Shown: one piece after another, positions 10,679 through 22,986 of the stretch | Numbering within the stretch: the stretch's first letter is position 1 | How the letters are laid out: each line of letters starts with the position of its first letter | NCBI GenBank assembly: GCA_022559845.1 | Contig: CM040118.1 | Span: 155,888,331-155,952,330 of the forward strand | Length of the DNA: 64,000 bases | Reading direction: 5' to 3' | From: Amorphophallus konjac | Lineage: Eukaryota > Streptophyta > Magnoliopsida > Alismatales > Araceae | The notes under the pieces: generated by a model | The model's input: the letters and a program-made list of their open reading frames with translations, nothing else | What the model was told of the DNA's origin: nothing | Databases searched by the model: none | Program-made: the position numbers and the translations under genes

Positions 10679-10690
10679 TGGTATCAGAGC
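10679..10690 (+). other. Primer binding site (initiator Met-tRNA)
   Basis: TGGTATCAGAGC, the canonical plant initiator Met-tRNA primer site, 3 nt after the LTR end ...CTACA. Confidence 0.9.
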
Positions 10691-12643
10691 ATTGTCGTGT
10701 GAAGTACATGGGAATCTGAGATATACAGTTTCCAGAGTCGTGAAGGTCCAGTACAGTCTTCAGCTGGCTTCGGTTTGTGATTCTTTGTCGCATTGTTTTC
10801 TGTGTGTTGTCTTGTGCGTGCTCTTCTGGCACTGTACGAGATGGTTCTGCTCTCGTCAGGAAGTGACGAGGTGTTTCTTTTTCGTCGTTGTGTTTGTTTC
10901 AATCAAGTTGTACTAGGCAGTGTTCGTCAGAAGGCTTGAATCTGTGGTACGTTGTTCGAGATTTTTTTCGTGTGTTGTTCAGGTTGCTGTTGACCTTCAC
11001 CCTTGGTTTGATGACCGAACACGTTCTTACGTTGTCTTGGTCATCCCGGCTTGAGTCTGTTCAGCTCCTGATGTGTCTCGCTTCTGTTGAAGTGCTCGAT
11101 TAGATTCCGTGTTTTAGAAGTTGCTCAGGCGAGCTAGGATTTTCCCTTCCTGGTGAGCTTTTGTGGTTGATCTAATTGCTTCTTGCCCCTTCTGGTGGAA
11201 TCTTTTCGAGGTTTGCCTTGGAATTACTGTCTTAGTGATGCCTTTGTCCTGTGTCTGCTTAAGTGTGGACAGCTTTGTTTTGAGCCTGATCTGCTCTCTG
11301 CTTTATGGTTGCTTGGCTTTGGACTTCATGATGGTGTTAAGAGCTGTTGTGTACTGTATTGTCGTGCCGTGTCCAGCGGCCGATGTATCGTGAAGGCTCA
11401 TTTATCGTTTTTAGGACGTGAAGGTAAGCTGAGATTGATACTTTCCTTATGCTTTGTGCTGCAGCTGGTGCTCTTCTCCTGTTGCACTTAGGCTCCTTGT
11501 GATTGGTTGTTCGCGAGATCGGTACTCGTGACGTGTCGTTTGCGATCTTCATAGATTGCGAAGGCATCTGGTGTGTGCTGAGGTGCGACTACTGAGGTTG
11601 TTCTGTTGCCTGTGCGCGTTGTTGAGAGTGCAGCGGAAGTGTGTGGGTTGGCTACCCACTGGTCGAGAGATCTGTTTCTTCTCGATGTGACTTCGTCTTG
11701 GCTTCTTGTGCCTTGATGTCGATTGTTACCGTGCCATTGTTGGTGGTTTTCTGGTGTTGGCATTGGCATTTGCGAGTATTGGGGAATTTTTTGGCATTCC
11801 TGCTGATTGAGTACCCTTTGCTCTGTATTTCTTTCTTGGGTATTGTGCTCTCGAGGTGTGTTGGTAGTCCTTGAGTTGTGTTCCCTGAGATTGTTGTCGT
11901 TTCTTGTTATTGTGGGTCTTCTCTTGGTGAGTAGTCTGATGCGTGACCCGTTTCTTGTGATCGTGTGCTCAGCTGTTCTTGTGCCTTATTGTGACCCTGC
12001 TTGCAGTGGTATTCTGTGGCCCTGCGTGTTGTGCGGAGCCGGAATCCTGCAGGTGCTGCCGCTGTGTTGTTTTTGTAAGTGTTGTTTCTCTATGATTTTG
12101 TGTCTCTGTGTGGACCAAGTCTTGTTGGTTAGCCTTGCTGTGCTCTTTTCCAAGAGTTAGCTTGCGACTCGATCAGATGTAATATCTGAGTGAGGACTGG
12201 CTCGATTATGTTTGTGGTCCGGTACTGTTGTTGTCGTTGGTGTCCTGTGTGCCAGGTGTTCCCTGTCGCCTTTGGCACTGGAGCCGATGATGTCATCGAG
12301 CTGTCAGCGGTGGAGATTGTGTTCCCTTGGTTAAGCTGATACTCGCCGTGCCTGTCGTTGTGTTTCTTGGTTGTTTGTTGTGGTGGCAGTCGTGTCTCCT
12401 GTCCTGTGAGACGTAAGCGACGTTGCCTTGTTTCAGAGGTGTCAGAATTGTTTTCACTTGGGTGTCGTGCTCTTTTGTGGATTGTTGCCTTGAGATCCTG
12501 AGCGTGTGCCTGTAATTGTGATCTGACGGTGTTCCTCTGAATTGTGTTCTCTCGGGATTTGTGTTGTTTTTGAGGTTGTGTTGTTGGGTTGTTCTTCCCT
12601 GCTTCTCCTTTGTTAGTCCTTAATTTCGAGGGTGAAAATTCTT
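10691..12643 (+). other. Non-coding internal region of the LARD-like element
   Basis: G/T-rich on the + strand. All open frames are short and none shows gag, protease, RT, RNase H or integrase motifs. The gag-pol genes expected of a Tekay/Del element are absent, not merely mutated. Confidence 0.7.
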
Positions 12644-12657
12644 AAAGGAGGGGAGGA

Positions 12658-15600
12658 TGTAATGTCCTGGATCCTTGGTAGGTCTTACTAGATCTTCATT
12701 GGATCTTTTGGATTGGTTTCGGTGAGTTTCGGTTCGCTTTGGTGGCTTCCGAGTTGAGCTTTACGAGCTGCATGGGTTTTTCTCTCGTACTAGTTACGGA
12801 ACCCTACGGTGAGTTTGTTTGTCAGTACCTCGACTCGTGGATGCTACAGCGACGATGTACTCGTCGAGCCGGTCGTTTCGACTATTTTTATGTCTTTTTC
12901 TGAATTTGTGCATTTTCGGTGCATTTTCGGAATTTTTTGGAAATTAGGAAAATTTCCTAATTTCTTGTCTTTTTCTTTCCTTTTCCTCTCTCCTCCTTCT
13001 CATTCGCACGCTCGCCTCTCTCTCTCCCGTTCTCTCTCGTTCTCCCGCCTTCTCGCCTCCAGCTGCAGACGGAGGGGTGCAGGGGCGTGCTGGTGATGAC
13101 GAGATGCTGCTGAGGTGCGCGATAGTGTGAGGATCGAGATGGATTTGGCGCGATCCCGAACGGTGGATTCAAAGCCGACGGTTCGGTTCGCGGCATGGTT
13201 TTCGACGCGGTTTAGTCCCTTCGGGGCACGATTTCTTCGGTGGAGGTAGGGTGACGGTTCCTCACTTCTTCCTCTCCGTTTTCCCTGTCATTGCACGTCG
13301 TTCGGCAAGGAAACGGCCGAGTTTGGGCTTGTTTAGTCTAAACCATGATTTTCGGAGTTTTTAGGGTTCGCCGGAAAACGGCAACCATTTGTAGCTCGGT
13401 TAGTGTTGAACTGACCGTTGGGATGTTCGGATCCCATCCATGCTTGTTTTGTGTTGATCGGTGGTCATTCGAGGCCGGTAGGAGCCCGGGAACCTCGTTG
13501 ACCCATTTAGGGTTGATTCATTTGAATCGCCCGGATCTTGTGTTTTTGTGGTTGCATGTGGGCTTTTGAGCCGTTTTATGTTGTTATTTGTCGTTTGGGT
13601 TTGGTTCCCCTGCGTTTCGGCGTGAATGGGGCGTGGAATGGGCCGGTTTGGCCATTCCCTTGTTTTCCCGCCGTGACCGATGTAGCGGTCATTCCAGGGA
13701 CCGTTGCATGGCCCTGACGGCCCTACGATAGACTGCCACTTCATTTGGCGTTTAGAGTTTTGTCGCTTCTGGGTGTGTGACGGCCCTGGGGAGGCGCGTC
13801 ACACCCATGTAACGCGCCTGTGTTAACGCGTTACATTGCTTCGTCGTTTTGAGTTTTGGGGTTAAGTCGGTTCCTCTAACGCGCTTGACCCAGCACGTTA
13901 GATGGATGTAACATGCCCTGTGCTGGCTGTTACATTCCGTATGACCGACGTTGACCATTAGAGGCAGTGCCTCTGACGGTGGTTCCCCCGTGCGTTAGGC
14001 CTGTGTAACGCGTCCTCTCTAGACCGTTACATGCTATTTTGGCTGAGTGGGGTTGCTGCACCGTTGGATGTAACGGTGGGGCCCCTATGCATCAGGCATT
14101 TGTAACGCGCCCTATGCTGGCCGTTACATGCCTCTCAGCCTCTGTTTTTGTCTTGAGCCAGTGTGTAGCACGCCTGCTCCTACGCATCAAGCATGTGTAA
14201 TGCGCTTGGCCTAGCGCGTTACATGGCTCGAGTTGCCGTGGGTTTTTGTCTTCGGTTTGTGCCTGTAACGCGCCTTGTCCTGCGCATTAGGTGCTTGTAA
14301 CGTGCCTGCCATGGCGTGTTACATTTGCTGTGTTTGCGTTTTGGTCCGTGTTGGCCCTGACGGCCCCGGTCGGGCGCGTCAGGTGTGTGTAACGCGCCCG
14401 GTGCTGGCCGTTACATGCTTTTTGTGTGTTTTAGAGTTTGATAGGGCGGTGTGTGTGACGGCTGTTCCCCCGACCGTCACTTGGAGTGTAACGGCCTTGG
14501 TCTAGACCGTTACGGTCATGTAGCGGTCTAGGGGTGGTGCGTTACATCTCTTGCGCTCCGTTTTCTGTTGTTTCGGCTTCGGCTTGTCATGGCTTGGCCT
14601 CGTGGTCTGCCCGCTGTCCTGTGGAGGTCTTTTGACATCCTATGAGGGCTTAGACTAAGTTGTAAGGTGGCCAGGAGTCTTCTTGCTTGAGGTAGGATTC
14701 TCTTTCCTACTCTTTGAGCATTATTGTCAGGTTCTGGTCAACCCGGTGTGACCCAGGGGGTTGACAAGTAGCCATGTGTGTGTCTTGGTGGTTTTGTCCA
14801 GCCCGAGACACTGGTTCTTGATGCCTCGAGGTATTGCCTTACCTTGGTTGGTGTGTCCAGGTGTGCTGAGGGTTGCTGGTATTCCCTCAGGTCTCCGTGA
14901 GTTATTTTCTGAGGAGCGTCATTTCTTGTGGCTTAGGATTAGACCGATTGGCAGCTTGTTCCGCTGTCTGTGACGATCTTGCCTTTGGGTCATCTGAATC
15001 AAGGATCGTTGCGTTGTTGGTCAAGTTGCCTGGTCCTGAGTCTGTTGGCAGTGGTTGTACTGCCAGTGGTGCTTTGAAGTACGTATGACAGGGCTTCCGA
15101 GGACTGTCTGTACTTTAGCACTCGTGTTTTCGAGTCATGTGCCTCGTGAGCCTCCGTTGTTGTTACCCTTCGGTCTCTTGAGTGCCGGCCCGCTTGCGGA
15201 TAGCGGAGGGTTCCCGTACACGGTTTGTAAGCTAGTTCTGTGGGCTCCCAGCCAACGATAGCGTCCTGTCGAGGGAGAAAACTAGCTAGGGGACCTGACT
15301 TAGGCTAGAGCCAGTGTGTGCACACATTGTCAGGGACTGAGAACTTACGTCGACGGACGTGACCCTGACTAGTTACTTGTCTTGTTGTTATTCTATTTAT
15401 GGTTCAGCATCTGTTGGTGCTGCCTCTCCTTGGACTCGGAGCGGTTGTTCCTTGGACTTGGTTTTGAGTACCTTGGCCTCCGCGCATGACACGTGACGCA
15501 GCGTAAGACGTCAGTGATGTAGCTGGTTGTTTCTGTGAGGAGGTACTTCCGTCGCATGACACGTGACTCTCGACGTTTCTTGCGCATTGTGACTTTTGTG

Positions 15601-16500
15601 AGTGGCCCTCTCGTGGCTGTACTCGAGGTCGGTGCCCTGTTACGTGTGCGACGTTCTGGTCGTGCGTGGATCTACGTGCACGGCGTTTCTGGTCGTTCTG
15701 TTTGTCGTCTGTCTAGGTCTTTTCTAGACCTTTTCCGTTTGTGTAGTTGGCTTTTGCCCTCTTATCGGTTTTGGCCGACGAACTGGTGTACCCTACTGTG
15801 TGAGTTTATGGTTGACCGTCTGTTGCCTTTTGGAGTAACTTAGAGTGCCGAGTTCTCCTCGGTGGCCGTGTTCCAGGTTTTGCGGCCTCGCTCTTTCTTT
15901 TGGTTGAGCTCCCCTTGCTCTTAGCCTGCTCCCTACTGTTGCTATCCCTGTTCTATTTACAGCTTTGTAGTGTAGCTTTTCCTGCTTTGCTGCACTTGCT
16001 GTTTTATAGTTGCTTCCGTTGCACTGTGCATTTTCCAGTGGGGATCCGCGTGACCCCTACTAAGTTTCTGGTTAGAGACTCACCCCTGCTTTTCAGGTGG
16101 GTTTCGCCTTCTGCTTCCGCGTGGTTCCTGGAGTGTGCGTGCTCGTTGCGTGCCGTTGCTGCCAGCTGGTACCTGCGTCGGGCTTCTCCCGACCTTTTGG
16201 TACATCTTTCTTTTCTGTCGATTGTACTGTGCTAGACTTGTTGTCTTTAGCTTTGGACTGACTCTGTGATATAATTATTAATTTGAACTGTTAATTAAAA
16301 AGTAATTTTATGTCTGCTACTTTAGCAAACCTATGTAATGAAATTTAATTGCTTACTGTACTATCTCTGTGGCTTCAATGTACTCTACACGTGCCTTTTT
16401 CCCTTCGGAGCTTTCCCGCTCTTAGGAGCCCTCACGGGTTCCTTGCGGTATCACGCGTATCCTGTAGTCCTACCGGGTATCCGGAATCCGGGTCGCTACA
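12658..16500 (+). repeat. 3' LTR of the LARD-like element (3843 bp)
   Basis: Begins TG directly after the polypurine tract and ends CA at 16500. Contains a 12 bp inverted repeat with 1 nt centre at 12940-12964, a CT-rich stretch at about 13000-13050 and the TGTAACG/CGTTACA dyad array at 13776-14550. The terminal 617 bp match the truncated 5' LTR. Short open frames here (e.g. 15900-16235) mirror those at 9559-10020 because both are LTR sequence; they are not genes. Confidence 0.8.
13776..14550. repeat. Dyad-motif array B (TGTAACGCG...CGTTACA)
   Basis: About a dozen units of 28-32 bp in the LARD LTR. Good examples are near 13807, 13909, 14102, 14198, 14388 and 14489. The arms are TGTAACG and CGTTACA, usually followed by CG or C, around a variable 10-14 bp centre such as CCTGTGCTGG. 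A few units use TGTGACG/CGTCACA (13776 and 14453). Confidence 0.8.
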
Positions 16501-19500
16501 GATACTATCTCATTTCCATTCCGGTATTTTGAGAGGCTTGAGTTTACTAGCCGGTTTGAGGTGCTCAGCTTTAACTTGTTGACATACCATGCATCGACTT
16601 ACGAACTCGGCTACCTCTCTTTTCATGTTATGCCACCAGAAAGTTCTCTTGAGGTCTTGGTACATTTTTGTAGGACCGAGGTGAATAGTGTACCTTGACC
16701 GATGTGCTTCCACCAAGATTTTACCCTTGATGGTAGAACAAGCGGGTATGCAAGTTCTTCCTTTGAATAATAACCTTCCATCATCAGCCAGAAGGAAATC
16801 CGGTCGTTGATCTAGTTTCTCTTTAATTTCAACGATCATTGGATCATTATCTTGCCGTTCCTTGATTTTCGAGAGTAACTCGGGTTGGAGTCAAATATTT
16901 ACAATAAACACTCCGCCTTTCTTCTCCTCTACATTGAGGTTTAAATTTGCCATTTCTTCAAGTAGATGCCATTCTTTAACCATCAAACTTGATAATAAGG
17001 CCATTGGCTTCCGACTAAGAGCATCAGCTATGGCATTGCCTTTCCCAGGGTGGTATTGTATAGAGAAATCGAAATCCTTTAAGTATTCCAACCACCGTCT
17101 TTGTCTCATGTTGAGCTCCTTTTGAGAGAATAAATAATTGAGACTCTTGTGATCGGAGTACACAATAAAGGCTTCGCCATAGAGATAATGTCGCCATATC
17201 TTTAAAGCAAAGACCACAGTTGCCAGCTCTAGGTCATGCACGGGGTAATTATCCTCGTGTTTCTTTAATTGCCTTGAAGAATAGGCTATAACCTTACCAT
17301 GTTGCATTAATACGCAACCTAGGCCGATTCCGGATGCATCAGCATACACTTCGAATCCTCCTCCTTCCGTAGGTAATGTGAGAATAGGGGCAGTCGTCAG
17401 ACAATCCTTTAAAGTTTGAAAGCTCTTCTCGCATTTCCCGGACCATATAAAAGGATTCTCCTTTCTTGTCAATCTTGTCAAAGATGCCGCAATCTTGGAG
17501 AAGTCCTTGATAAATCTTCGATAATATCCATCCAATCCCAAGAAGCTTCGGATTTCCGTCACACTAGTAGGTCTTTCCCAGTTCTTTAAGGCCTCGACAT
17601 TTGAAGGATCGACAGCGATACCGTTCCAAGAAATTTTGTGACCAAGAAAAGAAACTTCCTCCAACTAGAAATCACACTTGCTTAATTTGGCATAAAGCTT
17701 GTGATCTCTTAATAATTGAAGAGCCTTCTTGAGATGTTCTTCATGTTCTTCCTTTGACTTGGAGTAGATCAAAATGTCGTCAATGAAGACAACCACAAAT
17801 TGATCGAGGTATGGCCTGAATACGCTGTTCATTAATTGCATAAATGCGACAGGCGCGTTTGTTAGGCCAAAAGGCATAATGGTGAACTCGTAATGCCCAT
17901 ACCTACTCCGAAATGCAGTCATGTGAATATCGCCTTCCATGATCTTTAATTGATGATAACCAGATCGAAGATCGACCTTTGAGAAATATCGAGCTCCAGA
18001 AATCTGGTCGAATAATTCATCAATCCTTGGTAATGGATATTTATTCTTGATGGTGACTTGATTCAATTGCCGATAATCAAAACATAGTCTCATCGAACCA
18101 TCCTTCTTTTTAACAAAGAGGACCGAGGCTCCCCAAGGTGAAGTACTTGGTTAGATAAACCCCTTTTCCAATAACTCCAATAGTTGTTCCTTTAACTCCT
18201 TCATTTCAACGGCAGACATCTGATATGGAGCTTTAGAAACTGGTGCAGCTCATTGAATTAAATCAATAGAGAAGACAACTTCTCTCTCTTGAGGAATACC
18301 AGGCAACTCGTCCGAAAATATATCAGAATAATCCCGAACGATAGGAATGTCCTTTAGAATGGGTTCTGTGTGCTCGGTCATAGTGATAGAAATTAAGAAA
18401 CCGGCACAACCCTTCCTTACTAATTTCACATCTTTGAGGGCCGAAATAAGATATATGTGTCTAGAATGCCTGATACCAGAAAATAAGAGGTTGGGGTAAC
18501 CCATAAAAGTTACCATACCCAGCTTGCAGTTGACACTAGCACCATGTGCAGATAGCCAATCGGCACCCAATATAACATCATATCCGTCCATCTCCATGCA
18601 TACCAAATCAGCGGGTAAGTTATAACCGCTAATTAGAACTTCACTAGCAGGATAGAAATGTTTAATCTTCGTTCCCATTCCAATAGGGGTAGTAATAGTG
18701 AGTGTAGAATCTAATGGAACATGCTTCATAGGTAAAAGACCAGCAAATCTTCTAGATATAAATGAATGTGTAGCTCCGGTGTCAAATAAGACAGAGGCAT
18801 GCCTTGAGTACACGGAAAGAGTACCTTTCACGACGCCTCCTTCCTCGGTAGGTTCCGCATCCATAAGAGCTTGAAGTCTTCCTTGCTTTTTGACAATAGG
18901 TAGAAGCTTCTCCGGTGGAGCTTTCTCGTTGAGAAGAGGACAATTCGGGATTTTATGCTCCCGACTACCGCATCGATGACATGCGCCGAGCTTTCTCCAA
19001 CATTCCTCGGCTTTGTGTCCGGGTTTCTCGCAGAATTTGCATAATTCCTTTGATGACATAGAGAAAGGAACAATTTGCTTTTAAAAGGTTCTTGGCTTCT
19101 TGTCCCCTTAAAAGTTACGTCCACCCTTGTTGAAATTTCACCCATCCTTGTTGAAGTTACGCCCGTCATTGGGCCTTTTCTTCCCGAATGAAGGTTTAAA
19201 ACTTCCGGACCCAGTAACTTGCTCTCTCTTGGCTTCTCTTCCTCGAATGCGATCCGATAACTCCGTTACATCTTCTAGGAGTTATGCTCTCCGTACCACA
19301 TCAGAATAAATTTGGATATCCATCGGGGCGAGTTGAGTAATATATTGCGGTCTTAAGCCATTTAAGAACCTCCTTGCCTTCATTTTGTCGGTACCCATGA
19401 GATGTGGAGTGTACCGAGACAATCTTGAGAATTGAGCATCCTATTCGGCTACCGATAAACCCCTTTACTTCAAAGCGACAAATTCGGCGGCCTCCTTTCT

Positions 19501-19985
19501 TGCACTCGGTCGAAAAAATATTTACTATTGATGTGTTCCATGAACTCTTCCCATAGAATTTGGTCGTGCGGTAAAGTAGCTTCGACCGATTCCCACCAGG
19601 CACGGGCATCCCTTTCTAGTTGAAAGGTAGCGAGTAGGGCCTTTTCCTCGTCAGCACATTACATAACTCGGAATATCCTCTCGATCTCCTTAATCCAATG
19701 TTCGGCTTCATTCGGATCCGTAGATCCAGCGAACTTGGGAGGGTTCATGCTTCGAAAATTCCTATGCAAATCAGTAGCTCCTCGGTTTGCTCCACCTAAG
19801 CAACCTGTTGGAGGGCTTGGGTTAAGCCTTGAACGCTGCACTGCATCTCGCGTCATTGAGCTCTCTCGACGGCCATTTGCGAGAATTAGCCTGAAACCAT
19901 AATTCCAAGGTTTATTATTTTTGTTTTGGTATTTATTTCCTGATAATTCCTTTTTTCTTAAAACATAACCCGTGTTTCTACCCAA
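16501..19985 (-). pseudogene. Ty3/Gypsy gag-pol polyprotein, multiple stops, truncated in integrase
   Basis: Domain order on the - strand: gag (19985 to about 19100, with NPPKFAGSTDPNEAEHWIKE at about 19750-19690); a CCHC-type zinc knuckle CKFCEKPGHKAEEC and a second cluster CHRCGSREHKIPNC (about 19045-18940); protease with LFDTGATHSFI (about 18800-18760); RT with [16 protein letters not shown] and the [11 protein letters not shown] active site (about 17800-17770); RNase H with [15 protein letters not shown] (about 17350); and the integrase zinc-binding domain ending QVKAEHLKPASKLKPLKIP (16839-16510). RT before integrase makes it Ty3-type. Stops interrupt the frame at many points, including a Trp to TAG change just before LEEVSFLGH (about 17665) and a TGA in the block after IPEWK. 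Several stops fit CAA, CAG, CGA or TGG changed by C-to-T transition on either strand. The product cannot be made as one polyprotein. Confidence 0.9.
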
Positions 19986-20097
19986 TCTTACCGGGAAGGT
20001 TTTAGGACCTATCCAATTTCTAGATATTGATCTTAAACCTAACCTAAGTTTAAGAATCCTAGGTTTTATGTAACCTAGGCTCTAATACCACAAAGTC
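19986..20097 (-). promoter_or_regulatory. 5' leader and primer binding site of the Ty3 element
   Basis: On the - strand TGGTATTAGAGC (20090-20079) lies 7 nt after the LTR end. It matches the initiator Met-tRNA primer site except for T instead of C at position 7. The gag frame opens about 100 bp further on. Confidence 0.75.
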
Positions 20098-21354
20098 TGT
20101 CACACCCCGACGCGGAATATCGAGGGCGTGATCGAGTCGTAATCAAGCGTGTCGATCAGAGCATGTACAAATTTAATTCTAAGACAAAGATTGATGAGAA
20201 AATGATATTTTTATTTTATCAAAATAGAGGTTTACATTGCTAATTCATAAGTCATAAAGGCAATTATAAACTTTCAAACCCAAAGTAAAAACACTAATGA
20301 TCTACATAAATCTTAGGGAAAAGAAAATCACTCTTGTCCATTCCCTTGTTCAATGTCATTTCCTGCAACAATTTAACCAAAACGTAGGGTGAGCAAAAAG
20401 CTCAGTAGGATTTTATATCTCTAAAAACCAAGCAATCTTTAAGTGTTTAACAATTTAAGTAATCTTTCCAAGTTGTATCAAAAAGTGTAGAACATGAGTG
20501 GAATTTCCAAGTAATTGAGATAACAAGATATCAAGAGAAATTTTCAAGTAATAACTTTGAACAAGTAAAGAATTTCATGTAATTGGCCATTTCACGCAAG
20601 TCAAGTAATTCATGTAATTTTCAAGTAATCATGTAAACAAGTAACAAGTACGAATAGTGGAATGCCGTAACAATCTAACAAGTCAAGCACTTCGGTGCAA
20701 TGTCACACCGTGGTCAATCAACTCCCATGGGCACAAGTACTTTCGGGCGCTCCTCCCAGGACCAGACCGGGCCCCATTAATGCTAGGCATTGGGTCGGTG
20801 GATCATAAGATCCCAAGTACGTTTAGACATCCACTTAACACTATAGCCAATGAATTTCAAGAATAAGCTCATTTGTAAAAAGTAAAGATCTAACAAAAAT
20901 CTCAGAAGTTACAAGAGAAGTGAATAATAATTTTAAGACATCATGTTTAACGACATTAAGTCGTGGAATTCAAGAACGAACGGTAACTAGGAAGAAAATT
21001 CAAATAAATAGAACTAATAGAATTATTTTAATTCCATAATTTAATCTTGTGTTCAATTGATTTAACAAGTGTTTAGGCATATTTTCAGGAAGTTTTTTTT
21101 TTTATCTTGGAGATATTTTAGTTTAGCCAAAATGCGGATTTTATAGCCAATCAGAATTCTGTTATGAACGTGGTGTAGGTAAGCACCATGTTCACGAAAT
21201 CATTTGAGAATTCATTCTTAATTCTGTTAAAATTCATATGTATTAAGTTTTAGATAAGATGTATATACTTTTGAATTAAAATCGTGATTTCACCTATTAT
21301 TGATATTTTTAATGATAATAAGATTGGATAAATGATAATAAGATAGACTAATAG

Positions 21355-22030
21355 ATTTATCATGCAGAAAATAATTTAACATTCTAAAAAGTAATTTTTT
21401 ATACACGAATTTGCTGATAACATGATAAAATAGATTTTTACATGCTGTAGATAATTTTCATATATTTATTAATTGATATTATGATAAATATAGATTTTCA
21501 TGCTTAAGAAAATATATTTATTATGCTAAAAATAGTTTCATCATGCTGAAAATAATTCTAACATGTTAAAGTAATTTTAACATGCTAGAAATAATTTTAT
21601 CATACTGAGTGTAATTTTATCATGCTGAAAATTAATATTTAACATGCTAAAATAATTCTCATACATGAACTTACTGATGAGATGATAAAAGAAGTTTACC
21701 ATGCTGATTATAGAAATTCTCTGATAACAAAATAAATTTTTATCATGCTGAAATAAATTTTTTTTACATTTATATACAATTATTTGATGGAAAAATAGAT
21801 TTATCATGCTAAAAAAATATTTTTAAATAGCTTTAATATGCTGAGAATAGTTCTAACATGCTAAAAATAATTCTACCATGTTGGAAATAATTTTATCATG
21901 CTGGAAGTAATTTTCAACATGCTGGAAATAGTTTTCATGTATTAGTTTACTAATAATATGGTAAAAATATATTTTTACATGTTAAAAATAATTTTTATTC
22001 TACAAAAATAATTTTTAACATGCTGTAAAA
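21355..22030. repeat. A/T-rich CATGCT interspersed repeat array
   Basis: More than twenty degenerate repeats of roughly 20-30 bp with the core (A/T)(A/C)CATGCTGAAAATAATTTT. The CATGCT word is the best kept part. Spacing is irregular and a few longer phrases containing ACTGATAA or TGATGAGATG interrupt it. Confidence 0.75.
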
Positions 22031-22406
22031 ATTAAAACATACTAATATTACTTTTCCTTATTTTTGGTGGCTGAATGCTTACAATTAATGTGGATTCCAA
22101 ATGCTTATAATTCGTATTGTAAAGTGACTAAACTTTAGTCTCACATTGGAAATTAGAAAAACTTCCATGGCTTTATATGTTGGAGAGCTCACCTTTGGGT
22201 CAGGACCCAAGGGGCATAGGATGTGGACTCGAGTTGTGCGTGGATACAAAACTATTAATATATTTCTTTACCGAGCCGAGCCGAGCTGAGCCGAGCTGGT
22301 TTTCTGAAGAAATCTTCTGATTATCTTATTGTCACGTCCATAAATTATATATATTTATTCCCAAATAATTTATTTTGAACCCTGGGCATTCTGAAAAAAT
22401 TTCCTT

Positions 22407-22685
22407 GATCGCGCTATCGTCGACTAGCGCGTTCTGAACAACGCGCTAGCCTTGGGTAGCGCGATCTGGATGTTTACATATATTTTTTTTTAATCTGGAA
22501 TTTTTTTAGAAGGCGCTCGCTCTGGCTAGCGCGATTTGAAGAACGCGCTATCCAAAGCTAGCGCGATCTGACATATATTATTATTAATTTTTTAAAAAAA
22601 CTGGACAGGAGAAATAGGGTCTAAATGAAAGCGCTATGTCGGGGCAACGCGATCAGAACGCGCTCCTGAGGTATAGCACGTTTTG
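22407..22685. repeat. Dyad-motif array C (GCGCTA...TAGCGC)
   Basis: Six units at about 22407, 22441, 22511, 22542, 22630 and 22657. The form is CGCGCTA, 6-8 variable bases, (C)TAGCGCG, usually followed by ATCTG or TTCTG. Arms of the first four are near perfect; the last two are degenerate. Confidence 0.8.
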
Positions 22686-22986
22686 GTTCTGACGAAAAAT
22701 GGGAATACCCCTCCAATAAAATAACCCTAACTTGCTCATTTCGTAACGAAATTTAGGGAAACAGGTATCAATAGAAAGAGCACTGAAAGATACACAAGAT
22801 AGCATGCTTTAATTGAAGTTTAGCATGAGAGACACCTACCTTTGAGAAGATCTAAGGAGAGATAGAAAAATAGCCCAAATAATAAGAAAACCCTTTGATC
22901 TCCGAATCTTCCCTTCAAATCCCCTCCAATCTCCGCAGCAGCATAGCCTAGGCCACCAAGGATGATTTGAGGGTCGAATGGGGTTC

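Larger units (their letters stand above)
9668..16500 (+). mobile_element. LARD-like non-coding LTR element, Tekay/Del-derived, 5'-truncated
   Basis: Order on the + strand: truncated 5' LTR (9668-10675), PBS matching initiator Met-tRNA (10679-10690), about 1.95 kb internal region with no retroviral domain, polypurine tract AAAGGAGGGGAGGA (12644-12657), then a 3843 bp 3' LTR starting TGTAATGTCCTGG and ending GCTACA (12658-16500). Very large LTRs around a non-coding interior are the hallmark of LARDs. The PPT plus LTR start closely resembles that of the chromovirus whose LTR is at 51221-53645 on the - strand (PPT AAGGGGGGAGGGC, LTR TGTAATATCCCGG), so it looks like a derivative of a Tekay/Del-type element. 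Its right end lies inside the integrase of the - strand Ty3 element. The left half of the 5' LTR, and so any target duplication, is missing. Confidence 0.75.

Noticed and set aside
10123..10719. Repeated small ORFs (10123, 10504, 16338) as a gene family
   Set aside because: They are copies of the LTR 3' end, including the 381 bp tandem duplication.
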